From: Gammaproteobacteria bacterium
GTDB lineage: Bacteria; Pseudomonadota; Gammaproteobacteria; Pseudomonadales; Azotimanducaceae
Assembly: GCA_030425195.1 (NCBI GenBank)
Contig: JAUIAV010000013.1
Location: 1-64,000 of the forward strand
DNA length: 64,000 nucleotides
Reading direction: 5' to 3'
The translations under genes were made by a program, and so were the position numbers. Positions within the stretch are counted from its first letter, which is position 1; the number at the start of each line of letters is the position of its first letter. Of this stretch, positions 7,701-15,791 are shown piece by piece. Under the pieces are notes generated by a model. The model ran no database searches, was not told where the DNA came from, and was given only the letters and a program-made list of their open reading frames with translations.

Positions 7701-10110
7701 GGTGCGGCGGGCCACGCTGCTGGTCTCGGGCGACGGCGTTGAATGGACGCCTCTGCTCACGGCGGATGTGCCGCCGTTGATGACCGAACAGTCGTTTGCC
7801 GCCGACCGGCCCGTTGACGCGCGGTTTGTAAAACTTCGAATCGATGCCAACTGGGAGGAAGCCAGTTACTGCCATGCCGTGCAGGCCGGTGAATGGAAAG
7901 TCATCCTGGCGCCCGGTTTCGACCTGTCCGGTGGCCAGGGTTTCGATATCGCCAGCCTGGAACTGGGTGGCCACGTGGTGCGCCAGATTCCGACCGACGG
8001 AGAACCGGCACCGGTTCTGGAGACCGATGGGCATCGGGCGTACCTCGATTCCCGTGGGTCGACCACCCGCGACTATGTCATCGGTTTCAACCGCAATCGC
8101 ACCGCGCAGGTGGCGCGTGTCGAGTGGATCCAGCTGGAAGGCGACGATCACGGTTTCGATCACATCGAAGTCCTGGCCAGCCTGGAGTCGCCGTCGGGGC
8201 CGTGGGTATCGTTGGGTGAAGTCGACCTGGTCGATGGCGAGGTCCGTGCCGAGGTGGTCCTGCCGCAGCCCGAGTGGGCGCGCTTCATACGCGTTTCGGC
8301 GCGGTACAAACCGGGTCTCAAGGTCGGGCTGGCGCCGGAGCGTATCCGCGTCTGGGAACGGCCGGTCGACGATGAATACCGGTCGGTGCTGAGCGAGTGG
8401 GGTGATGTCGAGTACCGCGCATTCTATGAGCACCAGGCGGGCGTGCCCGCCGCGCCGGACGAGTGGGTTTCCGGTAACACGAGCCGGGAACAGGCGGCGC
8501 GTCTGGCCCCGGGCACCCCGGTGCGCGGCCGCGTGTCGCTGCAGTCCGGTACCACGCACTGGTACCGGATCACCCTGCCACCGGAGCACAACACGCTGAT
8601 TCTCGACCTGAACGGCGAGCACACGGTGCGCACGGTGCTCGCCCTCGAGGACCAGGCCGGCCAGCCGCTGCCCCTGCGCCGTACCGACCCGGGTAACCAG
8701 GCCAATGTCAACGTCTTCCGGGCTGCCACCGACCCGGGCGGCACCGTCTGGATGCAGGTCGTCGAGCCCCCACGCAACGTCATATTTTCCTGGGACACCA
8801 GCCCCAGCGTCGCCCCGATGATCCCGCGCATTCGCAACGCGCTCGTCGCTTACAGCAGCCAGGTCGTCCCGGAGCGCGAGGCCGTGAACCTGATGCCCTT
8901 CGCGTCGGGCCTGCTGCTCAGGCAATGGATGGGCGAACCGTACATCCTGCAGACCGCGCTGAACGAGTACGACCGCGGGCTGGGTTCCAGCGACGCGCAG
9001 AGGACAGTGAAACAGGCGTCCATCGCCCTGGCGCCGCGTGCCGGCTCCAAGGCCATCCTCGTGATCACCGACGGAGCCACCCCGCCGGATGCGGCCGTCT
9101 GGGATGCGCTGGACGAAACCCGGCCGCGGGTCTTCGGCCTGCAGGTGGCGGGCGAAGCACGCTGGAACCTGGACGTGATGCGGGACTGGTCCAGCGTCAA
9201 TGCCGGGCATTTCAGCCAGCTGCGCTACGACGGCGAGATGGAGGTGGCGTACAACCGCGCCGCCACCCTGATGCGCCGGCCGGCCGAGTACGTGCTGACC
9301 GCGGATACAGAGTTCAACGAAGCACCCGGGCCCGGTTTGTTGAGCGTTGTCCGGGGGGAGGGTGCGCCGGGGTCGAGCGGCGCCGCCATCGCGCTGATCC
9401 TGGACGCTTCCGGCTCCATGCTCCAGCGCGTGGACGGCAAGCGCCGCATCGCCGTCGCGCGTGAGGTCCTCACCGAGGCGGTGCGCGAGCAGATTCCCGC
9501 CGGTACGCCGGTGGCTTTGCGGGTGTTCGGCCACCGCGAAGTGGATTCCTGCCGGACCGACCTCGAGATCCCGCTGGGCCCGCTCGACCCTGCCGCCGCA
9601 GCGGAAAAGATCGCCGGTATCCAGGCCATGAACCTGGCGCGCACGCCCATTGCCGACTCCCTGGCGGCCGTACCCGGCGACCTGGGCGGCCGCTCCGCCG
9701 GCGCCGTCGTGCTGGTGACCGACGGCGAGGAAACCTGCGACGGCGACCCGGCCGCGGTGATCGAAGGGCTGCGCGACAAGGGCTTCAACGTCACCCTGAA
9801 CATCGTCGGTTTCGCCATCGACGAGCCCGACCTGGCGGCGCAGTTCGAGCGGTGGGCGGCCACCGGTGGCGGCCGTTACTTCGGCGCAGCCGACCAGGCC
9901 GGTCTCAGCGAGGCGCTGGCGCAGGCATTGCGCGTGCCCTTCCAGGTGCTGGATGCCGGCGGCAACGAGGTCGCCAGCGGCCAGGTGGGCGGTGATGCCG
10001 TCGAGCTGGAGCCGGGTATCTATCGCGTCACCGTGGCGACCGACCCGGTGCAGGTATTCGAAGACGTCATCGTGCTGGGTGAAGATCAGCAGGAGATCAG
10101 CGTCCGCTAG
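4729..10110 (+). CDS. Giant exported multidomain protein: PPC-like repeats, discoidin-like domains, two VWA domains
   Basis: The protein has about 1793 residues and a signal peptide (1-24, ending AYAQ). Five EPN(D) motifs, at about residues 32, 319, 436, 554 and 670, mark repeated PPC-type beta-sandwich modules. Residues about 930-1190 look like two F5/8 (discoidin-like) domains. A VWA-like domain at about 1350-1480 keeps DTSPS (D1356) and ITDGA (D1448). A second, canonical VWA domain at about 1552-1735 has MIDAS residues DASGS (D1559), T1639 and TDGEE (D1665). A small beta domain follows to the end. These modules are typical of secreted or surface adhesion and carbohydrate-binding proteins; no protease or glycosidase domain is evident. 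GGAG at 4720 favours ATG 4729 over GTG 4723. The next gene follows after 94 bases. Confidence 0.88.
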   Translation: MVHRYLFCFALAIAGWFGATRAYAQTTVYEIEPNDTPLDANPITGAVNLYGSMQGEDQDGFIWTVTDDDARKTWDFELHGIPGALTIVELVKVQPTGDGSEVASADRLMKMGTRDGVTPAIHRGQLFEPGEYLLGLAHAGGPAQGGGIYRPPAVGLSFGEEPGPVEASAPDTDVEPINDGAHAWQFAIRESGTLSVGRNPGGSEQREQARAVRLGSYYATYEPLKTAWYSFTFDSNAADQRWDIEIRSPIGRELRARLVDAEGLNLVEGRADSHGRILFPDLAPAPGTWYLELTTQEPGFIQAVFATAAGQRVDGEEAEPNNINALANRIEPGRAVTGRINRSDTADLFRFEIDDNLADQVLALKVESTPPARMQVCLYDAQWTVTQCRDQVAPLELEDLQLTPGSWGVGIARADETEYSVSFETRGAIQPGLEAEPNDTRMFATGVPESQRIRGRFNGQDVDWYRFQVADAAQLWRFQVIGDNLNQLVYVNGAGEERVKQRPPPGQRRVRLEDIYLLPGTHYLALYARDGQAGGEYTVLARPLGPPDPDGELEPNDPANKQRLAFGQTRNGLVADTVDQDWYRFFLPAEDHIRLKLTPPADGHIWMDMYWYAAEVGNGRPARPGEPLVIEGLFPPGDYSVKLAAQKPSDAEYTLSLERLPRFSCPADCEPNGMKSVPLAAPLPSDLVLEGRNGDWGDWDIYQLPAFDNPTTLQVMTTEAMNGFAMGEAFWQSTRLTYDAELGGYEFEVPAGPAQRLMVDHRGAGYRLQLVFPNGEIEPVTEVLPVTLKLQLQADTVAAFRRHGQRVEGQLLLSSSADAELALQFQAATSDHRWQVSLPEPGAKLAAGAQLAIPVTIDVPDDAWADRPVRVSMAARDAGGRQAETWSEIAVDPDALPVGSRMHWPIAGPLRGGLNAAWAMFGATWVDSPNPVGRESNLRDGMVLFGANAFNSCKRDELGMPAWTLDLPGDQPVPVAGFALNHFGIDKPFQMVRRATLLVSGDGVEWTPLLTADVPPLMTEQSFAADRPVDARFVKLRIDANWEEASYCHAVQAGEWKVILAPGFDLSGGQGFDIASLELGGHVVRQIPTDGEPAPVLETDGHRAYLDSRGSTTRDYVIGFNRNRTAQVARVEWIQLEGDDHGFDHIEVLASLESPSGPWVSLGEVDLVDGEVRAEVVLPQPEWARFIRVSARYKPGLKVGLAPERIRVWERPVDDEYRSVLSEWGDVEYRAFYEHQAGVPAAPDEWVSGNTSREQAARLAPGTPVRGRVSLQSGTTHWYRITLPPEHNTLILDLNGEHTVRTVLALEDQAGQPLPLRRTDPGNQANVNVFRAATDPGGTVWMQVVEPPRNVIFSWDTSPSVAPMIPRIRNALVAYSSQVVPEREAVNLMPFASGLLLRQWMGEPYILQTALNEYDRGLGSSDAQRTVKQASIALAPRAGSKAILVITDGATPPDAAVWDALDETRPRVFGLQVAGEARWNLDVMRDWSSVNAGHFSQLRYDGEMEVAYNRAATLMRRPAEYVLTADTEFNEAPGPGLLSVVRGEGAPGSSGAAIALILDASGSMLQRVDGKRRIAVAREVLTEAVREQIPAGTPVALRVFGHREVDSCRTDLEIPLGPLDPAAAAEKIAGIQAMNLARTPIADSLAAVPGDLGGRSAGAVVLVTDGEETCDGDPAAVIEGLRDKGFNVTLNIVGFAIDEPDLAAQFERWAATGGGRYFGAADQAGLSEALAQALRVPFQVLDAGGNEVASGQVGGDAVELEPGIYRVTVATDPVQVFEDVIVLGEDQQEISVR

Positions 10111-10204
10111 GCCCGTCGGACGCAGACTGCGCTCTGCTGAGCAGCTGCATCCGCGAGTGTGGAATGCGATATCTTTGCACCCAGTGGAGAATGGAAAGAG
10201 GACC

Positions 10205-12451
10205 ATGATCGCTCGATTCCTAGTCATCTGTCTGGCCGGGCTGCTGTCTCCGGCAGGCCTGAGCGCCGAACCCGGCGATCAGCCGCTCACCCCGATACCG
10301 GAACACAAGAGCGCAAAGCTGGCAGGCGCGCTGGAAGAAATGCTGGGCGCGATCGATCGCAGCCAGTTCGATCTGTTCGCTTTGATCGATGTGCTCGACT
10401 ACGACGAAGTGCAGGCCATCGATTTCGTTTCCACCGAGATCGCGTACGAGCCCTATGAAGGAGTTCTGAGAGGCGCTGAGGGCACTCTGATCAGCCGTTC
10501 AGGAAACAGCCTCGACCAGGCACTGTTGCTGGCGCGTCTGCTGAAAGACATGGGGCTGGATGCCCGCATCGTCAGCGGCGTCGCGCCAGATGCCGAACCG
10601 GTGCGGCCGGCTCTGAGGGGACACGCTGCGAGTCCGTCCGTGTTCAGGGATCCGACAGCGCTGAAGCGTGCGGCCGCGCTTCTGAACGATGGGCCGCCGG
10701 GCGCGCCGCTCGATGGCGAAGCGGGGTCGCAAGTCCTGGAGATCCCCGAGGACGTGCTCGGCTGGTCCGACGACCTGTTCGAGGCGACGAAGCGTGGGCA
10801 GGCTGCTTCGGTGCCCTCCGCGTTGATGGAGAGTCCCTACTATTGGGTCGAGTACCGCGACGCCAGCGCGGGGGGCTGGCAGCCCGTACACCCGGCTCTG
10901 GGTGACCCTCGTGCGAAGCCGGAGCTCGCGCCTTCAGGCTACATCGCGGACAGCATCGACCCCGAGCTGCAGCATCGCATTCGGGTGCAGGCCTTCATCG
11001 AACGCTCCAGAGGCGGAACGCTCGAAGAAGCGCTCGTGGCCGGTCCCTATGAGTTCCCGGCAGCGAACCTGACCGGCGTCACCTTCAGATACTCTGTCAT
11101 CCCCGATGCGTTTCTTTCCGCAGAGGGTCCTGTGGTCGAAGGTGCAGATGAGGCGCTGGCCGTTTCCAACCTCTTTTTCCCCGTGTTCGACTTCGGTAGC
11201 GCCCGGTTGGACAAGGCCTTTGATTCCATGGGTAACGTTCTGTCGGCGGACGATGCAACCAGCGCAATGGCCGGTGTTTTCGGAGAGGTGAGCAAGGGTT
11301 TTCTTGCGGCAGCAGAGGAACTGAGCGGCAATGCTTCGGAGGGGAAGGCGCCGATTGCGTATGTGACCCGTCATTGGCTGGAGATCACGCTGTTGCGCCC
11401 TGGCCAGCCGTCAAAAGTCATCGTGCGCGACATCGCCCGCTGGCAGGATGATGCGACGGAAGTCAGAAAATCTCTGGCCCGCACCGCCTATTTCAGAGTA
11501 GCCACCGGGCGGGTTTCGCCCGCTCAGATTCTGGAACGCACCCTCGGTGCGCAGCGGGCATTGCTCACTTCCCTGACGTCGGCAACGCCACTCAAGCTGG
11601 AAGAGAGCACCCTTGCTCAGTTCTCGCTGGACGCTGAATCGTTCCTGCTGATGTCGGACCTGGCTGCCGCCGGGAATACCGAGTCGCTGTCGTTCAGGAA
11701 TGAGCCGGCCATCGTGGCGCGCTTCCTGCCATACGGCAGAATCGATGCGAGTCGTGATGGATTCGATATCGTCCATACGCCGCGCCGGGCGGTAGCCATG
11801 GACTCGGCCAGACCGGACATGCGGACGACGGTCCTCAACGGGGTCGTAGACAGCTGGTTGGAACAGGAGCTGTTCTCACCGGAGGATTCCAGCCGATCCG
11901 CCTATGGGCGTCTCAGCCAGCGACTCGAGGCGGGCGGCGAACTTTCCGTCCTCGACGGCGCATCAGAGGTGTCTGTCGAATCCGTCCCGGTGCCGGCCAG
12001 AGAGACAGTGCTCCGGGATCTCTCGAATGGAGACCGGGTTCTGGTCGTGGGCGCGCCTGAACAGTGCGATGCGTGGTGGCGTGTCGATCCCCTGACGGGC
12101 GGCACGCTGAGCATGCTGGCGAACGGGTGGGGCGGGGTGATACCCGAGTATCTCAAGGATCTGGCGGCGATCCACGGAAAGTTGAAGATAGGGTCGCTTG
12201 CGGCCGGCTGTGGTCTCACGGTGCCTTTCATTACGGCGTCGGCGGCAATCAACGGGCTGGGTCTGCTCGAGTTGAACGACGCGCTGGGGAACTCCAATCT
12301 GGACATCTGTGCGCAGATACCCCAGCCGAATCTGCAGACGCTGTGCTCGCTGACGGTTACCGCTATGGGCATGGCGGCCGCAACCGGCGCCGGTCAGTCC
12401 GGACTTTCGGCGGGTGTTCTCACTCGAATCTGCGTCATGTCGGCTCTGTAG
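10205..12451 (+). CDS. Exported transglutaminase-fold protein with degenerate active site
   Basis: The protein has 748 residues and a signal peptide (1-20, ending GLSA). Residues about 98-126 (GNSLDQALLLARLLKDMG, then DARIVSG) align with the core of transglutaminase-like domains. However, the position of the catalytic Cys is Ser102, the HxW element reads YYWVEY (Y213) and the GW..DP element reads GWQPVHP, so none of the three triad residues is seen. The remaining 500 residues are unrecognised; near the end is a hydrophobic Cys-containing region (residues 670-748). ATG 10205 is preceded by GGAAAGAGG. It lies downstream of the giant VWA protein on the same strand and is probably its partner. 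Confidence 0.8.
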   Translation: MIARFLVICLAGLLSPAGLSAEPGDQPLTPIPEHKSAKLAGALEEMLGAIDRSQFDLFALIDVLDYDEVQAIDFVSTEIAYEPYEGVLRGAEGTLISRSGNSLDQALLLARLLKDMGLDARIVSGVAPDAEPVRPALRGHAASPSVFRDPTALKRAAALLNDGPPGAPLDGEAGSQVLEIPEDVLGWSDDLFEATKRGQAASVPSALMESPYYWVEYRDASAGGWQPVHPALGDPRAKPELAPSGYIADSIDPELQHRIRVQAFIERSRGGTLEEALVAGPYEFPAANLTGVTFRYSVIPDAFLSAEGPVVEGADEALAVSNLFFPVFDFGSARLDKAFDSMGNVLSADDATSAMAGVFGEVSKGFLAAAEELSGNASEGKAPIAYVTRHWLEITLLRPGQPSKVIVRDIARWQDDATEVRKSLARTAYFRVATGRVSPAQILERTLGAQRALLTSLTSATPLKLEESTLAQFSLDAESFLLMSDLAAAGNTESLSFRNEPAIVARFLPYGRIDASRDGFDIVHTPRRAVAMDSARPDMRTTVLNGVVDSWLEQELFSPEDSSRSAYGRLSQRLEAGGELSVLDGASEVSVESVPVPARETVLRDLSNGDRVLVVGAPEQCDAWWRVDPLTGGTLSMLANGWGGVIPEYLKDLAAIHGKLKIGSLAAGCGLTVPFITASAAINGLGLLELNDALGNSNLDICAQIPQPNLQTLCSLTVTAMGMAAATGAGQSGLSAGVLTRICVMSAL

Positions 12452-12560
12452 CCGCCTGCAGGCCAGGGAAACCTGGAACTCGCGCACCGAAAGTCTTTCC
12501 TTCCTGACTGTTCAATAAAATCAGATGGTTAGGCCCTGTTTACAAAGCAATGCAGTAAAT

Positions 12561-12589
12561 GTAGGTTAGAGGTGTTCGGCATAACCTAC
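12561..12589. promoter_or_regulatory. Palindrome in an AT-rich intergenic region
   Basis: GTAGGTTA (12561-12568) and TAACCTAC (12582-12589) are perfect 8-base inverted repeats 13 bases apart. They lie in a clearly AT-richer stretch (about 12505-12610) of the 231-base gap between the transglutaminase-fold gene and the next gene. It may be an operator, a hairpin terminator (TAAAAATAC follows) or an end of a transferred segment; the sequence alone does not decide. Confidence 0.45.
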
Positions 12590-12682
12590 TAAAAATACAA
12601 GACTATTGCCGAATGCGGACACTTGAGTGCAGCGGGGACAGCTGCTTGAGGATCGAGCCCATTCGGGTTCCGGGAGGCGAAC

Positions 12683-13258
12683 GTGGGGGCGTTACCAGAT
12701 GATGTCGATCTGTTCATCGATCGGCAGTTCGACGAGGATGATGTTGCAGCGGCCAGATCGTTGATCGATCGTCCGGAGTTGAGCACACCCAGGGTGGTTC
12801 GATGTGTGCTGTACCTGTCCAACGGCAGTCTCAGCCTGCTGAAGCACTACGTTGAAGAAAGCATCAGATCCGTCACCGGCGTTCTGCTCGACGCTGAATA
12901 CGTCACCGGTGTTTCTGACCAGCCGATTCTGGCGCGCGACATGTCACTGCCGTTTCAGCATCGACGGAACCTGGGGCGACATGTATTCGGGCAATCGGCC
13001 GCCCGCCCGCCGGCCAAGGCTGCGCCCGTCGGCAGAAGCGCCACCCGCAATGCCTGGCGCGAGCAGAAAAGGCACTGTATGAGCGGGCAGCGTTTTTTCC
13101 TCGGCGAGGTCACCTACGTCATTGCCAGGCACCAGCCTCGCGATGAGCTGGTTTACTGCTATCGCGTCGACGGCGTGTCCATGACGCCGGTCAGGCTGCC
13201 GCTGGTTTTCGTCCTCGAACGGCTGGCCGAGCATATTGAGCTGGAAGCGAGCCTCTAG
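12683..13258 (+). CDS. Conserved hypothetical protein with two short modules
   Basis: The frame encodes 191 residues from a GTG with GGGAGG six bases upstream. The N-terminal module (about 1-95) has the pattern DVDLFID, TPRVVRCVLYLSNGSLSLLKHY, then ARDMSLPF, which I remember from small proteobacterial hypothetical proteins. Residues 96-130 are a low-complexity Ala/Pro/Arg linker. The C-terminal module (about 132-191) reads GQRFFLGEVTYVIARHQ, then LPLVFVLERLAEHIELE. It may be a natural fusion, or two small genes joined by a reading-frame error, since the linker composition is poor. No function is known to me. Confidence 0.6.
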   Translation: MGALPDDVDLFIDRQFDEDDVAAARSLIDRPELSTPRVVRCVLYLSNGSLSLLKHYVEESIRSVTGVLLDAEYVTGVSDQPILARDMSLPFQHRRNLGRHVFGQSAARPPAKAAPVGRSATRNAWREQKRHCMSGQRFFLGEVTYVIARHQPRDELVYCYRVDGVSMTPVRLPLVFVLERLAEHIELEASL

Positions 13259-13365
13259 ATCCGGGCGAGCACGCTCGCCGGTTCGTGCTCTACTCCCTGC
13301 GCGGGGGATGTCTGGTCGCGGGACTGATGAGCCTTCAGCCATCATCACAAAAGCGACCCGCGTGT

Positions 13366-13680
13366 TCAGTCCCCGCCGGGAAGCACGACCCACTCTGCTT
13401 CCTCGAATTCGCCGATCACGTTGATGTCCACGAACTCCGCCTGCGCCTCGATGATCCGTTGAATCTCCGGATCCCGCACCGTCTCCATGGCATCACGTTC
13501 CTGTTTTGACGCCCAGGTGGCGATGGCGAGCAGGCGGTCGTTGCTTCCGATCCGGCGATGGAGGCGCGTGCCCTGTGCGCCGGGTGACTGCTGAATCAGG
13601 CGGCTGGCCCGGACCCAGGCGTCGGCGTACTGCTCAGCCGTATGGCCCGGCCTCACCCGGACCTCGAAGACAAAGTGCAT
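13366..13680 (-). CDS. Antibiotic biosynthesis monooxygenase (ABM) domain protein
   Basis: The 104-residue protein fits the dimeric alpha-beta barrel ABM fold: an N-terminal strand HFVFEVRVRPGH, a helical segment with ADAWVRASRLIQQSPGA, then LAIATWASKQERDAMETVRD. Such proteins range from cofactor-free monooxygenases to heme-degrading enzymes and putative quinone-modifying proteins; the substrate cannot be told. It is 39 bases downstream of the flavoprotein gene on the same strand, so a redox link with it is possible. No signal peptide is present, so it is cytoplasmic. Confidence 0.75.
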   Translation of the reverse strand: MHFVFEVRVRPGHTAEQYADAWVRASRLIQQSPGAQGTRLHRRIGSNDRLLAIATWASKQERDAMETVRDPEIQRIIEAQAEFVDINVIGEFEEAEWVVLPGGD

Positions 13681-13719
13681 AGCGTGCTCCTGCGCGTTGC
13701 GAAGAATCAGGCTAGCACG

Positions 13720-15582
13720 TCAGATCAGCTCGCCGACCGCGCGATGCGCCTGGTCGATGGCCTCATCCAGATAGGCCCGGGCCCCCGCATCGGAGTTGGC
13801 GATCGCAACGCGACCCCAGGTGCGCCGGCCGATCTCATTCGGCGCCTCGCCGGGTGCGTACTCGGGATCGTGCAGAGGATAACGGCCATAGGCATAGCCG
13901 TGCGGCCACCGGTTCACGGTAATGGCGGCGATGTCCCGGGCAGTGTCGAAGTCTGCCTCACCCAGCAGCTGCGTGAGAAAGTTCAGGATGTCCGCTTCGA
14001 TCTCGGAATAGCGGGTGCCGAGCAGCCGGGCCCGGCCGATGCGGAACTGATCCGCCGGCGGCAGGCCGCTCTGGCCGAAGGCACTGGAGAGATGCAGCAC
14101 CACGGGGTCATCGGGTCCGGCACTGAACTGATAGCGGCCCATGGAGACGGGGAAGTCCACCATCATGTTCTGGTGAAACATGTTGGGAGCGAAGCACTGG
14201 CCGATACCCAGAGCCTTCAGAGCGCGCCACTGCCGCAGCACCACGTTGGTGTATACGAGCGGGACCTTGACCTGTTGCGCCAGCGCCGCTCTCTGACGCT
14301 CCGGCAGGTCCGGGCAGAGATAGGGAATCATGGCGTTGTAGCAGGCCAGAACGCAGCTGCCGGCGCTGGCTTCGTGCTGCCGTCCACCGCGCACATAACG
14401 CACGGTGACCTCTGAACCGGATTGCGTGACGTTCACTGCCGTGCTGCTGAGGCGGACGCGGACGTTGTGTGCAGGCCGATCGAGCTGGCTGTAGTCGAAG
14501 CGCGAGGTCACGAGCTCCGCTGGCTCGAACGCATCTGCTATTTCCGGAATGAGAGAACGCACCAGCAGTCTGGCGATACTGGCGTTTCCGTCCGGAAAGT
14601 GATGGATGTAGGGGTCGGCCAGTCCACCCAGGAGACCGCGCAGCCATTCAAAGCCCGGTACCCCCAGATGCCTGCCGCCGGGCATGCCCAGTATCAGGGC
14701 TTCCACGGCCGGAATCTGATCGATACCGATACCGTAGTAGCCGGACGGCAGATCGTGCAGCAGATTGATCAGCGCCGGTGACGTGATGCCCAGCCGTTCC
14801 TCGAGGAAGGTCAGATAGCTGATGCTGCTCAGATAACCGGGCAGATCCAGCAGGCCGACGTCTTGCACTGCGTCGCTCGTCGTGGTGAGCAGCGTCATCA
14901 TCGCCGCCCGGTCGGCGTCGCTGAGGGGCATGGCCTCCACCGCTTCCGCTTCGCTCAGCTGCCCCGGGGCCAGGCCGAGAAAATCAGCTGCACCGAAGAG
15001 GCTGGCAGTGACGAATGCCGGGCGTCCGTAGGTCTCGCGATCGAAGAAGAGGCCGCCGGAGAGGCCGTGCCGTCGGTAGAAGTCCTGGTCGTAGTATCCG
15101 CCGAAAGCATCGATATCCACGGCGAGCTCGTTGAGCAACCGCTTCGACACTTCGCTGTAGGCGGAAGGGCTCTCCATGGTCTGGCTGCCGCCGTAGCCGA
15201 TGAGGTGGTGACCGTCCGCCATGAACTCGTTGCGTTTGGCATGGCCGCCGAAGTCGTCGTGATTGTCCAGCACCAGAACGCTCGCCCGGGGGTTCTGCTG
15301 TCGATAGAAGTAGGCCGCCGCCAGACCGCTGACTCCGCCGCCCACCACGATGAGGTCGTAGGCTTCTGTCTCTCCCGCCACGGGTCCGAAGTCCTGCTGC
15401 CCTTCCCGCGCCAGCGCATGCGCGGTTTCGAAGGAACCCACGTGGCTGCCGCGCAGACCGGTAAGGCCGGGCGGATAGGGCGGACCGGCTGTCGTCTCCG
15501 ATGCCGAGCCTGCACGGCCGCCCAGGGCGACAGGCAGCGCCAGAGCGCCGTGGACGATATCCCTGCGTGTGAAACCAGCCAT
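13720..15582 (-). CDS. Tat-exported FAD-dependent oxidoreductase, spermidine-dehydrogenase-like
   Basis: The 620-residue protein has a Tat-type signal (TRRDIVHGALALPVALGG, twin Arg at 6-7), so it is probably exported folded with FAD. The Rossmann motif VVGGGVSGLAAA lies at about 79-90, with a following acidic strand end (LVLDNHDDFGGHAKR) typical of FAD-binding amine oxidases. Overall layout and length match periplasmic spermidine dehydrogenase (SpdH)-like flavoproteins, which oxidise polyamines and pass electrons to a carrier. Substrate specificity is not certain. An ABM-domain gene follows after 39 bases. The ATG at 15582 is followed directly by the twin-arginine segment, which supports the start. 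Confidence 0.82.
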   Translation of the reverse strand: MAGFTRRDIVHGALALPVALGGRAGSASETTAGPPYPPGLTGLRGSHVGSFETAHALAREGQQDFGPVAGETEAYDLIVVGGGVSGLAAAYFYRQQNPRASVLVLDNHDDFGGHAKRNEFMADGHHLIGYGGSQTMESPSAYSEVSKRLLNELAVDIDAFGGYYDQDFYRRHGLSGGLFFDRETYGRPAFVTASLFGAADFLGLAPGQLSEAEAVEAMPLSDADRAAMMTLLTTTSDAVQDVGLLDLPGYLSSISYLTFLEERLGITSPALINLLHDLPSGYYGIGIDQIPAVEALILGMPGGRHLGVPGFEWLRGLLGGLADPYIHHFPDGNASIARLLVRSLIPEIADAFEPAELVTSRFDYSQLDRPAHNVRVRLSSTAVNVTQSGSEVTVRYVRGGRQHEASAGSCVLACYNAMIPYLCPDLPERQRAALAQQVKVPLVYTNVVLRQWRALKALGIGQCFAPNMFHQNMMVDFPVSMGRYQFSAGPDDPVVLHLSSAFGQSGLPPADQFRIGRARLLGTRYSEIEADILNFLTQLLGEADFDTARDIAAITVNRWPHGYAYGRYPLHDPEYAPGEAPNEIGRRTWGRVAIANSDAGARAYLDEAIDQAHRAVGELI

Positions 15583-15791
15583 GTCACTCCCCCTCCGCGG
15601 TGAGCTGTCAGTTCAGAAGCCGGCGCTCATGGTAACCATGCCGCCGGCGTTCCCACCAACATGCCGGAAACCGCCCTCATCTTCCTTTGGAAGCACGCCA
15701 TCCCGAAGGCGCGAAACGTGCGTCCGCGCACATATGTAGCGCTTGCCATTGCCTAGTCTTTTCGGTGTCAGCAAGGAGGATTCCCGACGAG

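Noticed and set aside
7534-10227. 897-codon open frame on the minus strand opposite the same giant gene
   Set aside because: Same reason; the plus strand carries PPC, discoidin and VWA motifs across this interval.
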